From Rhodospirillales bacterium (GTDB lineage: Bacteria > Pseudomonadota > Gammaproteobacteria > Nevskiales > Nevskiaceae): 64,000 nucleotides of DNA. Numbering within the stretch: the stretch's first letter is position 1; each line of letters begins with the position of its first letter. The stretch covers positions 1 to 64,000 of the forward strand of contig CAJCJH010000085.1 in NCBI GenBank assembly GCA_903970615.1. Direction: 5' to 3'. Made by a program: the position numbers and the translations under genes. This document shows positions 47,736 to 55,997 of the stretch, piece by piece. The notes under the pieces were generated by a model. The model was given only the letters and a program-made list of their open reading frames with translations, was not told where the DNA came from and searched no databases.

Positions 47736-48527
47736 ATGACTCAGTTCGCAAGCAAAGTCATCTGGATCACCGGCGCTTCAAGCGGTATTGGCGAGGCGCT
47801 TGCGATTCAGGCTTCCCGGCTCGGCGCGAAGCTGGTGTTGTCCGCGCGCCGCGAAGCGGAGCTTGAGCGGGTGCGCGCGGCTTGTGCCGATCCGCAAAAG
47901 GTTGCGTTGCTTCCGCTGGATCTTACCGACTTCGATGCCAGCAATGCGGCTGCTGCAGCGGCGAAGTTTTTCGGGCCGATCGATATGCTCGTCAACAACG
48001 CGGGCATCTCGCAGCGCGGCTTTCTGAAGGACACCGAGATGGCGGTGTACCGTCGCATCATGGAACTGGATTTCTTTGCGACGGTGGCGCTGACCAAGGC
48101 CTTGTTGCCGTCGATGCTGGCGCGCCGCGCGGGACATCTGGTGGTCATCAGCAGCGTCGTCGGTAAATTCGGTGCGCCGCGACGCACCGGTTATTGCGCG
48201 GCCAAACATGCGCTGCACGGCTTCTACGACGCGGCGCGCGCGGAGCTTTGGCGCGATGGCATCAAGGTCACTTTGATCTGCCCCGGCTATATCAAGACGC
48301 AGGTTTCGGTGAACGCGATCACTGCCGATGGTGGCCAATACGGGCAGATGGACAAGGGCCAGACCGGCGGCATGTCTGCGGAGAAATGCGCCGCCGCGAT
48401 CGTGCGCGCGATCGAAGCCGATCGCGAGGAAGTGCTGATCGGCCTGCGCGAAGCGATGTTCGTGAAGATCAAACAATATGCGCCACGACTGTTTTCAGCG
48501 CTGATCAAGCGCGCCAAGGCGACTTGA
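47736..48527 (+). CDS. Short-chain dehydrogenase/reductase
   Basis: A 263-residue classical SDR of the DHRS7-like type. The cofactor motif is VIWITGASSGIGEALA near residue 10, with LSARRE suggesting NADP preference. NNAG is in MLVNNAGISQRG near residue 90. The catalytic Ser is in VVISSVVGKFG, and YxxxK is in TGYCAAKHALHG. PGYIKTQ follows. The substrate, a ketone or alcohol, cannot be read from sequence. It stands alone on the plus strand. Confidence 0.9.
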   Translation: MTQFASKVIWITGASSGIGEALAIQASRLGAKLVLSARREAELERVRAACADPQKVALLPLDLTDFDASNAAAAAAKFFGPIDMLVNNAGISQRGFLKDTEMAVYRRIMELDFFATVALTKALLPSMLARRAGHLVVISSVVGKFGAPRRTGYCAAKHALHGFYDAARAELWRDGIKVTLICPGYIKTQVSVNAITADGGQYGQMDKGQTGGMSAEKCAAAIVRAIEADREEVLIGLREAMFVKIKQYAPRLFSALIKRAKAT

Positions 48528-48605
48528 AGCGAGACGCCTGATCGGCAAGAGTTTAATTTTCAAACGTAAGGCTGGAATCGAATACTGACCAGCAATTGCT
48601 GGGGT

Positions 48606-49118
48606 TTACGCCGGATTCCTGCCGAGTATTCTCTGCATGAACACCAGATCGAGCCAGCGATCGAACTTGCGGCCGACTTGCGGCAAACGGCCGGTTTCGA
48701 CGAAGCCGAGCTTGGCATGCAGGTCGATCGAAATCTGGTTGCCGGCTTCGATGCCCGCGATCATCACATGCTTGCCGAGTTCTTCGGCACGCGGGAAAAG
48801 CGCTTGAATCAGCGCCACTCCGATCCCGCGGCGGCGCGCCGTGTTGTCGACATACACCGAATGCTCGACCGTGTGCAGATAGCCTTCAAACGGACGAAAG
48901 TCGCCGAACGAAGCGAAGCCGAGCACGGTGCCATCGGCGTCGATGGCGACCAGCACCGGATATTTTCGTGCGCGCCGCTCAATCAGCCAGGCGTGCCGCG
49001 TGGCCAGCGTTGCCGGCGTCATGTTCCAGACGGCGGTGGTGTTGGCAATGGCATCGTTGGTGATGTCGAGAATGCGCGGCAGATCGCTTTCGATGGCATC
49101 GCGGATCAAGATCGTCAT
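48606..49118 (-). CDS. GNAT N-acetyltransferase, phosphinothricin acetyltransferase-like
   Basis: A 170-residue GNAT enzyme close to the PAT/bar and MddA groups. It starts TILIRDAIESDLPRILDITNDAI (in parts) and has the substrate block NTTAVWN, YPVLVAIDADGTVLGFASFG, then the acetyl-CoA motif HSVYVDNTARRRGIGVALIQAL (in parts). Later comes AGIEAGNQISIDLHAKLGFVETG. These enzymes acetylate methionine sulfone, sulfoximine or phosphinothricin, or related amines. The ATG at 49118 is chosen over one at 49148 because it gives the standard N-terminus. Confidence 0.87.
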   Translation of the reverse strand: MTILIRDAIESDLPRILDITNDAIANTTAVWNMTPATLATRHAWLIERRARKYPVLVAIDADGTVLGFASFGDFRPFEGYLHTVEHSVYVDNTARRRGIGVALIQALFPRAEELGKHVMIAGIEAGNQISIDLHAKLGFVETGRLPQVGRKFDRWLDLVFMQRILGRNPA

Positions 49119-49169
49119 GCCGGTGATCGACCTGAAATGCGCCAGCATTTACAGGCGTTCAGAAGAATA

Positions 49170-50189
49170 TCACGCTGCATGAAGTTCGATCATCCGCAGC
49201 GCCTGCGTTTCTGCCCAGCTTTCAAAACGCCAGTTCTGGATGAAGCCGCAATGTCCGCCGTAGTCGGTGGCGAGATATGCGAGCACTGCGCCGTGTTCGC
49301 GCAGTCCATCGAAGTCGCTGAAGGGAATCACGCTGTCGTCGCGCGCGGTAATCAACGCCAGCGGTGTGGGTGAAGCCATCAGCTGTGGCGGCGTCAGCGT
49401 ATAGGCGGCGAGGTATTGGTCGAGCGTGTCGTACTCGGTGTGATTTTCGACGAATGCGCGCGTGATTTCGGTAAAGCTGTCGATCCGCTTGAGCCGCGTG
49501 AAATCGTAGCGGCCCGGCCACGCGGCGGCTTTCTTGTCCATCGTCTGGCGCCACTTGCTGAGGAAATAGCGATGAAACACGCGCGGTCCTTGATCGATCG
49601 CGCTCAGCGTGTGGCCGGGCACCAGTACCGGCGAAATACCGATGCAGATGCGTAGATGAATGCCAGCGGCCGGACCGTGCAGCCCAACGCGCAAGGCGAA
49701 GTTGCCGCCGAGCGAAAAGCCGATGACGGAAAGTGCTTGTGCCGGTTCGATCAGCTGCGCGGCACGGATCGCATCCAGCACTTCGTCGATGCGCGCGGAG
49801 TGGAACATCTGCTCGTTCAAGCCATGCGTTTCGGCGTGGTCGCGCAGGTTCAGACGGAACGTGGCAAAGCCTGCGAGATGCAGCGCGCAGGCCAGTGAAT
49901 ACAGGTAATTGCTGTCATGGAAGCCTTCCCAGCCGTGAATCAGGATCACCAGTCCGCGTGCTGGCGATTGTATGGCCGGCGTATGCCGCCCGGTCAGGCG
50001 AACGCCGCGCGCGCTGGTGAGAATGTGATCCACCGAGATGCCATCGATGTCGACTCCGCGCCTGCGCCACAGCCGCTTCGCTGGCCGCTTCGTTCCGAGC
50101 AAGGCTTGCAGGCTCGCATTGCGCAGACTGCGCGGTGGAGCGTAGCTTTCGGCGGGGCCGATGATGATGTCTGGGGCTGAGTCGAACAT
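49170..50189 (-). CDS. Alpha/beta hydrolase, YheT-like
   Basis: A 339-residue hydrolase of the YheT/ABHD1-3 family. GLVILIHGWEGFHDSNYLYSLA (in parts) has the oxyanion hole. The nucleophile elbow is VIGFSLGGNFALRVG. The acid is probably in LITARDDSVIPFSDF and the His is in DYGGHCGFIQNW. Members are esterases of uncertain physiological substrate. It lies upstream of the GNAT gene on the same strand, 51 bases away. Confidence 0.88.
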   Translation of the reverse strand: MFDSAPDIIIGPAESYAPPRSLRNASLQALLGTKRPAKRLWRRRGVDIDGISVDHILTSARGVRLTGRHTPAIQSPARGLVILIHGWEGFHDSNYLYSLACALHLAGFATFRLNLRDHAETHGLNEQMFHSARIDEVLDAIRAAQLIEPAQALSVIGFSLGGNFALRVGLHGPAAGIHLRICIGISPVLVPGHTLSAIDQGPRVFHRYFLSKWRQTMDKKAAAWPGRYDFTRLKRIDSFTEITRAFVENHTEYDTLDQYLAAYTLTPPQLMASPTPLALITARDDSVIPFSDFDGLREHGAVLAYLATDYGGHCGFIQNWRFESWAETQALRMIELHAA

Positions 50190-50256
50190 GCGGCGAATAA
50201 GTAAGTGATGAATGCCGCAGTTACGTCGCAGCCTGAGTCTGCGGATGCGTCGACAT

Positions 50257-51507
50257 CTAATGCTGTAGAGGTGTCAACAGCCGCCGCAGCACACCTTCAT
50301 AAATCAGCGAAAGGCGTTCCAGATCGTCGATGCGAACGTGTTCGTCGATCTTGTGAATGCTGTCGTTGATCGGCCCGATTTCGACCACTTCCGCGCCCAG
50401 CGGTGCGATGAAGCGTGCATCCGAAGTGCCGCCACCGGTGAAGTGTTCGGGGAAGTTTTCCAACCAGTGTCCGGGAGAATGCACCGCAGAATTTCCCGGA
50501 GAGTTTTCGGCGCGCGGCTCGTTCGTATCGCTGCCGACGACTTCACGAATGGCTGCCTCGGCGGCTGCGATCAAGGCGCCATTGAGCGTCAGGAAGGGTT
50601 CGCCGGAATGCCACCAGCTGGCCTCGTATTTCAGGCCGTGCCGGTCAAGCACTTCGTGTACGCGCGCCTTCAATCCCTCGGCCGTCGATTCGGTGCAGTA
50701 ACGGAAGTTGAACACCAGTTCGGCCTCGCCCGGAATCACGTTGTTGGCGCCGGTGCCGGCATGAATGTTGGACACCTGGAACGACGTCGGCGGGAACTGC
50801 GCATTGCCGCTATCCCATTGCGTCGCCACCAGTTCGGCCAGCGCTGGCGTGAGCCTGTGGATCGGGTTGTCCGCCTTCAGCGGATAGGCGACATGACCCT
50901 GTTTGCCGAGCACGCGCAGGTTGCAGCCGAGCGATCCGCGCCGGCCGACGACGATGCGATCGCCCAGCGTCTGATGACTCGAAGCTTCGCCGACGATGGC
51001 GTAATCCGGCACGATGCCGCGCTCGCGCAGCACTTGGGCGACATGCTTGGTGCCGTACTGTGCTATGCCTTCTTCATCGCTGGTGATGAGAAACGCGAGC
51101 GTGCCGCGAATCGGTGTGGATGCCAGCAAACGCTCGGCTGCGCAGACCATCGCCGCGAGTCCGCTCTTCATATCGGCTGCGCCGCGGCCGTACAAAACAC
51201 CATCGCGGATTTCCGGCTGGAACGGATCGCTGGCCCAGCGTTCGCGCGGACCGGGCGGGACGACGTCGGTGTGGCCGGCGAGAATCAGCAACGGATGCGC
51301 TACGTCGTTGCCGCGATCTTCGCTGCGATAAGTCGCCCACAAATTGGTGACGCCTTCGCAATTCATCCATTCGAGCTGGAAGCCGATTCGGCTCAGGCGT
51401 GCGCCGATCAGGGCGCAACAGCCGGCATCGTCCGGCGTCAACGAACGGCAGCCGATCAAGGCACGCGCGAGATCCAGCACCGGACGGCTTGGCAAGTCAT
51501 CAGCCAT
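50257..51507 (-). CDS. dapE: Succinyl-diaminopimelate desuccinylase
   Basis: DapE hydrolyses N-succinyl-LL-DAP in lysine and peptidoglycan synthesis. It is a di-zinc M20 enzyme: the first ligand is in ILAGHTDVVPPG, then LYGRGAADMKSGLAAMV, the catalytic Glu in ITSDEEG, the dimerisation motif RRGSLGCNLRVLGKQGHVAYP (in parts) and TGGGTSDARFIAPLG. Starting at 51507 gives MADDLPSRPVLDLA; the frame extends to 51573. At 416 residues it is longer than usual, with a Ser/Pro/Glu/His-rich insert of about 30 residues (SDTNEP to FPEHF) just before TGGGTSD. Confidence 0.92.
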   Translation of the reverse strand: MADDLPSRPVLDLARALIGCRSLTPDDAGCCALIGARLSRIGFQLEWMNCEGVTNLWATYRSEDRGNDVAHPLLILAGHTDVVPPGPRERWASDPFQPEIRDGVLYGRGAADMKSGLAAMVCAAERLLASTPIRGTLAFLITSDEEGIAQYGTKHVAQVLRERGIVPDYAIVGEASSHQTLGDRIVVGRRGSLGCNLRVLGKQGHVAYPLKADNPIHRLTPALAELVATQWDSGNAQFPPTSFQVSNIHAGTGANNVIPGEAELVFNFRYCTESTAEGLKARVHEVLDRHGLKYEASWWHSGEPFLTLNGALIAAAEAAIREVVGSDTNEPRAENSPGNSAVHSPGHWLENFPEHFTGGGTSDARFIAPLGAEVVEIGPINDSIHKIDEHVRIDDLERLSLIYEGVLRRLLTPLQH

Positions 51508-51751
51508 AAAAAAATCGCAGCAGGCGAGAGAAATGAAAGGAGGTAAAGGATAGCAGCGTCGCCGCCGATTCAAGCGAAGCGCCGGCTAAATCGCTGTTGG
51601 TTTGCAGGCATTCGTGCGTTTGCGCGAGCAGCGCAGTAGCGAATCCATGAAGACCGCCGAACGCATTGCCTGGCGTTGCAGTAACCGATTGCAGGTTCGC
51701 GGGCGGATAATACCAATCAGTTATCGCCGATACCGCAGAGACTTCGCACTC

Positions 51752-52222
51752 ATGCCCGATGAACCGATCACCAGCATCGCCCATGTCATCCAGTTGTCGG
51801 TTGCGCCGGTGTTCCTGTTGTCGGGCATTGCCGCGCTGCTGAATGTGCTGACCAATCGGCTGGCACGCATCGTCGATCGCGCGCGCAGCATGGAAGCGCA
51901 ATTCCCAAGTGCCGCGCCGGGGCGGCTCGACCCGTTGCGCGCCAGCCTTGCGCGGATGGCGGTGCGCGCACGCTGCATCAGTTGGGGCATCAGTCTGTGT
52001 ACGGCGAGCGCGATCCTGATCAGCGCGGTGGTGATCGTGCTGTTCCTGGATACCATCGCCAACGCTAATGGCCGCTTGCTGGTCGCCGGTCTGTTCATCC
52101 TGGCGATGCTGGCGTTGACGGCCGGGCTGCTGTGCTTCCTGCGCGAAATTTATCTCGCCACACGCTACCTGCGTATCGGCGAACCCGAACCGGCTGCGCC
52201 GACGGTGGTGCCAACACGCTAA
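51752..52222 (+). CDS. DUF2721 family membrane protein
   Basis: A 156-residue membrane protein of the DUF2721 type. The conserved N-terminal block HVIQLSVAPVFLLSGIAALLNVL (in parts) is followed by TNRLARIVDRAR. Two more helices appear in the second half (SWGISLCTASAILISAVVIVLFLDT and LVAGLFILAMLALTAGLLCFL, in parts), with LREIYLATRYLRI at the end. The frame reaches back to 51602 but the family begins at 51752. Function unknown. Confidence 0.85.
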   Translation: MPDEPITSIAHVIQLSVAPVFLLSGIAALLNVLTNRLARIVDRARSMEAQFPSAAPGRLDPLRASLARMAVRARCISWGISLCTASAILISAVVIVLFLDTIANANGRLLVAGLFILAMLALTAGLLCFLREIYLATRYLRIGEPEPAAPTVVPTR

Positions 52223-52315
52223 TGGTAAGCAGCGAGCCGCGCGAGCTTGGAGCCAGCAAAACCACAGGAGCGGCTGTTTTGCGCCGTTCAAACCTTGCGC
52301 GGAAAATCGCTGCTA

Positions 52316-52510
52316 ATGCGCCGCTATGATTCGGACATGGTCAACGAAGAAACGCTGGAATTGCTTGCCGAGATACTCGACAACATCGAGTCGATCGACA
52401 AGGTTGCGTTAACACTCGACGAGTCGAAGCAGTCTGTCAATGTCGAGATCCAGAATCTCGATGCACCGTGGTTTCGTCGATTGATTTATCTCGCAGCGTC
52501 GAAACCTTAG
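52316..52510 (+). CDS. Small acidic hypothetical protein
   Basis: A 64-residue frame rich in Glu, Asp and Leu (VNEETLELLAEILDNIESIDKVAL, in parts) ending in WFRRLIYLAASKP. It looks like a helical, possibly regulatory small protein. The start could be the ATG at 52316 or at 52337, which would give 57 residues. A weak GGAAAA lies before the first. No family is recognised; confidence that it is real rests on the ordered composition. Confidence 0.45.
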   Translation: MRRYDSDMVNEETLELLAEILDNIESIDKVALTLDESKQSVNVEIQNLDAPWFRRLIYLAASKP

Positions 52511-52566
52511 CATCTGCCTAAATCGCAACCGACGCCGAATCTGGTCGGCGCCGGTTGCAGGTCTGT

Positions 52567-52872
52567 TTAGCGCCAGTGACCCGGCACGAAGCGCCAGTTC
52601 GGCCCGTGTTGCACCCAGTGTTCCGGCACCCAGCGATAGCCCGGACGCTCGGCGACGTAATGGCCGCCGACCCAGACGTGCTGGGCGCCATCCCATTGCC
52701 AGTAACCCGGAATCCAGACGACGTGTGGTCCCGGTGGCGGCGGCGGCGCTTCATAGCGCGGCGGCGGAGGTCGTACGCCGATTTCGACGTTGACGAAAGC
52801 CTGCGAAGCGGTCGGCAACAGCACTGCCGAAAGTGCGGCCAGCATGCCTGCCGCCAGCAATTTGGTTTTCAT
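52567..52872 (-). CDS. YXWGXW repeat-containing secreted protein
   Basis: A 101-residue exported protein. Signal peptide (LAAGMLAALSAVLLPTASQA) ends near residue 25. A Pro-rich stretch (VRPPPPRYEAPPPPPGPHV) leads to four aromatic repeats: WIPGYWQWDG, HVWVGGHYV, RWVPEHWVQHG and RFVPGHW. This is the YXWGXW/WXXGXW family, secreted or periplasmic, function unknown. It may be linked to the small lipoprotein 136 bases upstream on the same strand. Confidence 0.86.
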   Translation of the reverse strand: MKTKLLAAGMLAALSAVLLPTASQAFVNVEIGVRPPPPRYEAPPPPPGPHVVWIPGYWQWDGAQHVWVGGHYVAERPGYRWVPEHWVQHGPNWRFVPGHWR

Positions 52873-53008
52873 TCTTGTGTTCCTTTTATGATTTGCTTGG
52901 GATTAAGCCGTTGGGTCGTTCGCTCATCTTACGGGTTGAAGTGCGCAGTCGTTGTGCGGCTGCTCACTTGACCGGACTATGACACTGGTTTGCTCGGGAT
53001 GAGTTCAT

Positions 53009-53128
53009 TCAACCGATTTGCGGCGCCTCATAACGCCAGTGATGGCCACCAACCGGTACGATGATGCAACCGCTCAGGCTGGCCAGAACGATAAAACTGA
53101 CGATCAATTTCAGTGACAGGCTTTTCAT
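53009..53128 (-). CDS. Very small lipoprotein
   Basis: A 39-residue frame with a clear lipoprotein signal: MKSLSLKLIVSFIVLASLSGC, lipobox LSGC with Cys21, leaving an 18-residue mature peptide (IIVPVGGHHWRYEAPQIG). GGAG sits eight bases before the ATG. Its size falls below normal gene-finder limits. The GHHWRY segment loosely resembles the aromatic repeats of the neighbouring YXWGXW protein. Function unknown. Confidence 0.68.
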   Translation of the reverse strand: MKSLSLKLIVSFIVLASLSGCIIVPVGGHHWRYEAPQIG

Positions 53129-53412
53129 GGCTTGTCTCCATTAGCTGCTGGATTGCAGTGCGGACACGATGACGTTCAAGCCCTGAAGCGAAGCTTAATG
53201 AAACAGTTCTTTACCTGAATAGCTCAGACAAAGCATCGCGCTGAGCATGGCGCGCGAGCGCTTTTGAAGATCCCGGAGCCTGTGCCGAAAGCTCCGGGCG
53301 GGAATAAGAGAGGTGCGGTGGGCGCACCAATATTTTTGGCGAATGTCGTCGGCTGCGCAAGGCCGTAATCAAAACGCAGCGTGCTTGCGTAGTCCTCTTC
53401 AAAGGGCCACGC

Positions 53413-54081
53413 TTATTTTGGAATGCGGAGCAGGCCGGCAAAAATCCCGGCGATTTGGAATGGCGGCTGAGCCTGGCTTTCCGCATCGAAGCACGACAGA
53501 TCGATTTCGATCGGCGCATAGGATGGCGCCGAATTTTCCGATCGCAGCGTAACCTTACTCCCGCGCCGCGAATAACGCTTGAGCGTGATCGCCTGCTCGC
53601 CGGTTTTCGGATGGGGCAAAACTGCGGCGATAATCTGGCCGTTATCGGCATCTTCCTGAGCGTGGATAGCAACGATATCACCATCGAAAATTGCCGCTTC
53701 CTTCATCGAATGACCGGCGACGCGATGCAGGAAATCTGCGCGCGGATGAAATAAATCCGGATCGATGCCTAGCCAGCTGTCGATATTTTCCGCCGCCGCG
53801 ACCGGCGTGCCCGCTGCAATAGTGCCGATCAGCGGCAGCTGGAATTGATGCGTCAGCGCGAGATCCGCTTCGGTCAGCAACCGGATATTGCGGCGATTGC
53901 CTTCGACCAGCTGAATCGCGCCCTTGCGCTCCAGCGCCAGCAGATGATTTTTTGCCGCGGTCACCGAACTGAAGCCAAACGCCTCGGCAATTTCATCCCG
54001 GCTCGGCGGAAACCCGTTCTCGCTCACGCAACGGCGGATGAACTCAAGGATTTCGTATTGACGATCGGTTAAATCGGACAT
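53413..54081 (-). CDS. lexA: LexA repressor
   Basis: The SOS repressor/autoprotease, 222 residues. The N-terminal winged helix-turn-helix is LTDRQYEILEFIRRCV, FPPSRDEIAEAFGF and VTAAKNHLLALERKGAI. Cleavage occurs at Ala90-Gly91 (IGTIAAGTP), with the catalytic pair Ser125 (GHSMKEA) and Lys168 (ITLKRY), corresponding to the E. coli Ala84-Gly85, Ser119 and Lys156. It is divergent from a small membrane-protein gene across a palindrome. No recA follows it here. Confidence 0.95.
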   Translation of the reverse strand: MSDLTDRQYEILEFIRRCVSENGFPPSRDEIAEAFGFSSVTAAKNHLLALERKGAIQLVEGNRRNIRLLTEADLALTHQFQLPLIGTIAAGTPVAAAENIDSWLGIDPDLFHPRADFLHRVAGHSMKEAAIFDGDIVAIHAQEDADNGQIIAAVLPHPKTGEQAITLKRYSRRGSKVTLRSENSAPSYAPIEIDLSCFDAESQAQPPFQIAGIFAGLLRIPK

Positions 54082-54108
54082 GAGGACTTGAAAAGAGTCT
54101 GCCAGGCG

Positions 54109-54147
54109 AGTAGTGTCTAATAAAACACTACTGTTGTAAAGGACACT
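54109..54147. promoter_or_regulatory. Probable LexA operator between lexA and its divergent neighbour
   Basis: AGTAGTGT-N8-ACACTACT at 54109-54132 is a perfect 8-bp dyad. An overlapping one, AGTGTC (54112) with GACACT (54142), extends it. It lies 28 bases upstream of lexA and 2-40 bases upstream of the divergent gene. Its position implies LexA represses both genes; the sequence does not match the E. coli CTGT-N8-ACAG box, as expected in xanthomonads. Confidence 0.68.
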
Positions 54148-54149
54148 TT

Positions 54150-54407
54150 ATGCGCTACTTCCATTTGCGGTCTCCGAATACTTTACCGCTCGATTTCGAA
54201 CCGCGCCGAGCGCGTGCGCGACGAAAGCCGCCTGCGGCGGTGCGCCGGGCTACGGCGATTCGCAATCGCGGCCATCTGGCGAACAGCGGCGTCTCGGAGG
54301 TACAGCTTGGAACCTGGCTGATTCAGGGCACAATCATCCTCAGCATGCTAGCCATCGTTGCGTTTTTTCATGTTCCCTTGATGACGGTTTTGGGCGCCTG
54401 GTTTTAG
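54150..54407 (+). CDS. Small single-pass membrane protein, probably SOS-controlled
   Basis: An 85-residue protein. The first 50 residues are Arg/Ala-rich and basic (PRRARARRKPPAAVRRATAIRNRG), the last 30 form one transmembrane helix (LIQGTIILSMLAIVAFFHV and on). AAAGGA precedes the ATG at good spacing. Because it shares a dyad operator with lexA it is likely induced by DNA damage. SOS regulons often contain a small membrane division inhibitor (SidA, DidA, YneA) in place of SulA; this topology fits, but function is unproven. No similarity to a named family is recognised. Confidence 0.68.
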   Translation: MRYFHLRSPNTLPLDFEPRRARARRKPPAAVRRATAIRNRGHLANSGVSEVQLGTWLIQGTIILSMLAIVAFFHVPLMTVLGAWF

Positions 54408-54541
54408 CTGCACACTCTGGCAAGCTCGATGGTATGGGCGGGAGTGGAATCGGGAATTGCAAGGCCGGGCTGAATAGAGCGCTCATTTAGCGTAAGTTGC
54501 CGTTCTTCCAAACTGGCCGATGCAAAGGTTCAAATCGAATC

Positions 54542-55078
54542 ATGGCGCTCAAAGCCACTATCTTCAAAGCGCAGCTGCAGATTGCCGATATGGATCGTCC
54601 GTATTACGGCGATCATGCATTAACGCTGGCGCGGCATCCCTCCGAAACCGACGAGCGCATGATGGTGCGCTTGCTCGTTTTTGCCCTGCGCGCGCACGAG
54701 CATTTGCAATTCGGCAAGGGCTTGAGCGATCCGGACGAGCCGGATTTATGGCGCAAGGATTTAACCGGCCTGATCGAGGACTGGATCGAACTCGGTCAGC
54801 CCGACGAAAAAGCCGTACTAAAAGCCTGCGGCCGCGCGCGGCGCGTTTTTGTCTATGGCTACAACCATGCCGCAGTGCCTTGGTGGGTATTGGCCGCGCC
54901 CGCATTGGAACGTGCAAAAAATCTCGCGGTATACCGGTTCGAGTTGCGCGGAGAAATCTCACTCGCGGCACTCGCGCAACGCAACATGCAGTTGCAATGC
55001 ACGATCCAGGAAAGCCAGATCTGGCTCAGCGATGCGAACCAGACGGTGCAGATGGAATGCATCACGCTGCGGGCGTAG
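54542..55078 (+). CDS. yaeQ: YaeQ family protein
   Basis: A 178-residue protein matching YaeQ, a PD-(D/E)xK-like fold. It starts MALKATIFKAQLQIADMDRPYYGDHALTLARHPSETDERMMVRLLVFAL (in parts), then DPDEPDLWRKDLTGLIEDWIELGQPDEK (in parts) with the nuclease-like acidic pattern, and ACGRARRVFVYGYN. E. coli YaeQ was once linked to suppression of rfaH mutations; the true activity is unclear. The frame extends back to 54497, but the ATG at 54542 matches the family. Confidence 0.93.
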   Translation: MALKATIFKAQLQIADMDRPYYGDHALTLARHPSETDERMMVRLLVFALRAHEHLQFGKGLSDPDEPDLWRKDLTGLIEDWIELGQPDEKAVLKACGRARRVFVYGYNHAAVPWWVLAAPALERAKNLAVYRFELRGEISLAALAQRNMQLQCTIQESQIWLSDANQTVQMECITLRA

Positions 55079-55139
55079 CGCACGCCGGACTCCTCATTGG
55101 AAAAAGCCCTGGCTTAAAAACTGATCCCAAAGCTTGATC

Positions 55140-55646
55140 TCAAAGTTTGCCCAGGAAATCCGCTTTGCCGAGTTCCACGCCGCTGCTGCGCAAAATGTCG
55201 TAAGCAGTGGCGACATGAAAATAAAGGTTCGGCAGTACGAAGCCGAGCAGATAATCCAGGCCTTCAAAGTGAGTTGGACCGCTGGGTAATTTCAGCATGA
55301 TCTCCTTACCCTCCGAGCCGTCAATCTGCTCGGCTTTGAAACTTTTGAGGTAGTCGATGGTTTTGGCGATACGCGCTTCGAGTTCGGCAAAGCTCGTTTC
55401 CGTATCTTCAAACTTCGGCGCCTCCACGCCGGCTAGACGTGCAGCGCCGTTCTTCGTCATATCCGTAGCAATTTGCACCTGGCGGCTCAACGGAAACATA
55501 TCGGGAAAAAGGCGCGTGCCGGTGAGCACGAGCGGGTCAATCTTGCGAGCTTCGGCATGCGCCGCAGCTTTCGCCAGAATCGCACTGAGATTGGTCAGCG
55601 CGCGGATGAAGCCCGGCACCGAAACCTGATACATCGAAATCGTCAT
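55140..55646 (-). CDS. DUF1993 family protein (DinB-like fold)
   Basis: A 168-residue protein of the DUF1993 type: SMYQVSVPGFIRALTNLSAILAKA (in parts) at the N-terminus, then RLFPDMFPLSRQVQIATDMTKNGAARL and LDYLLGFVLPNLYFHVATAYDILR (each in parts). These are helical bundle proteins related to DinB; the His near FHVATAY fits a metal site. AAGGAG is a strong ribosome-binding site for the ATG at 55646. Function unknown. It converges on yaeQ. Confidence 0.9.
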   Translation of the reverse strand: MTISMYQVSVPGFIRALTNLSAILAKAAAHAEARKIDPLVLTGTRLFPDMFPLSRQVQIATDMTKNGAARLAGVEAPKFEDTETSFAELEARIAKTIDYLKSFKAEQIDGSEGKEIMLKLPSGPTHFEGLDYLLGFVLPNLYFHVATAYDILRSSGVELGKADFLGKL

Positions 55647-55997
55647 GACTACTCCTTGAATGGGTGAATCTCTAAAAAAATCTGTCTGCAGATTCGCGGA
55701 TGAATCCGCCACTCGAAAGCTGCAGTTGCATCTAAACCTGCCACGACTCATCGCCCGGGTTTTGTAAGAACGACATTCGCTGGCAAAGCTTCTTCAGCAA
55801 TTGATCGAGCATCAAGCAAGGCCGCGCGCGAAGCCTAGCCGATTGTCGACGCGCTTGGATGATTTACAGCCGATGGATCTCAAAAATGCTGCAAGGGCCG
55901 TGTCCAGCGGCTACGATGCGCGGCCCAAAATTGCAGGCTACTTACGGCTTATCCGGCGTTCAATTTCCCGCCGTAGCCATCCTCGATCCGCAGCGAA
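55647..55997. other. 351-base interval without a recognised feature
   Basis: It separates the divergent DUF1993 and EamA genes and must hold both promoters. Short plus-strand frames cross it, but none has a ribosome-binding site, sensible composition or known similarity. I see no RNA gene or repeat. Confidence 0.5.

Noticed and set aside
53272-53298. Hairpin CCCGGAGC/GCTCCGGG after lexA
   Set aside because: Good stem but 11-base loop and no T run for either strand, over 100 bases from the lexA stop; kept only as a note.
53312-53336. GGTGCG/CGCACC hairpin followed by TATTTTT on the plus strand
   Set aside because: No plus-strand gene lies upstream, so a terminator role has no context.
53211-53684. 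Minus-strand frame overlapping the end of lexA and running past it
   Set aside because: It is a shifted frame of lexA rich in Arg and Ser, without a ribosome-binding site.
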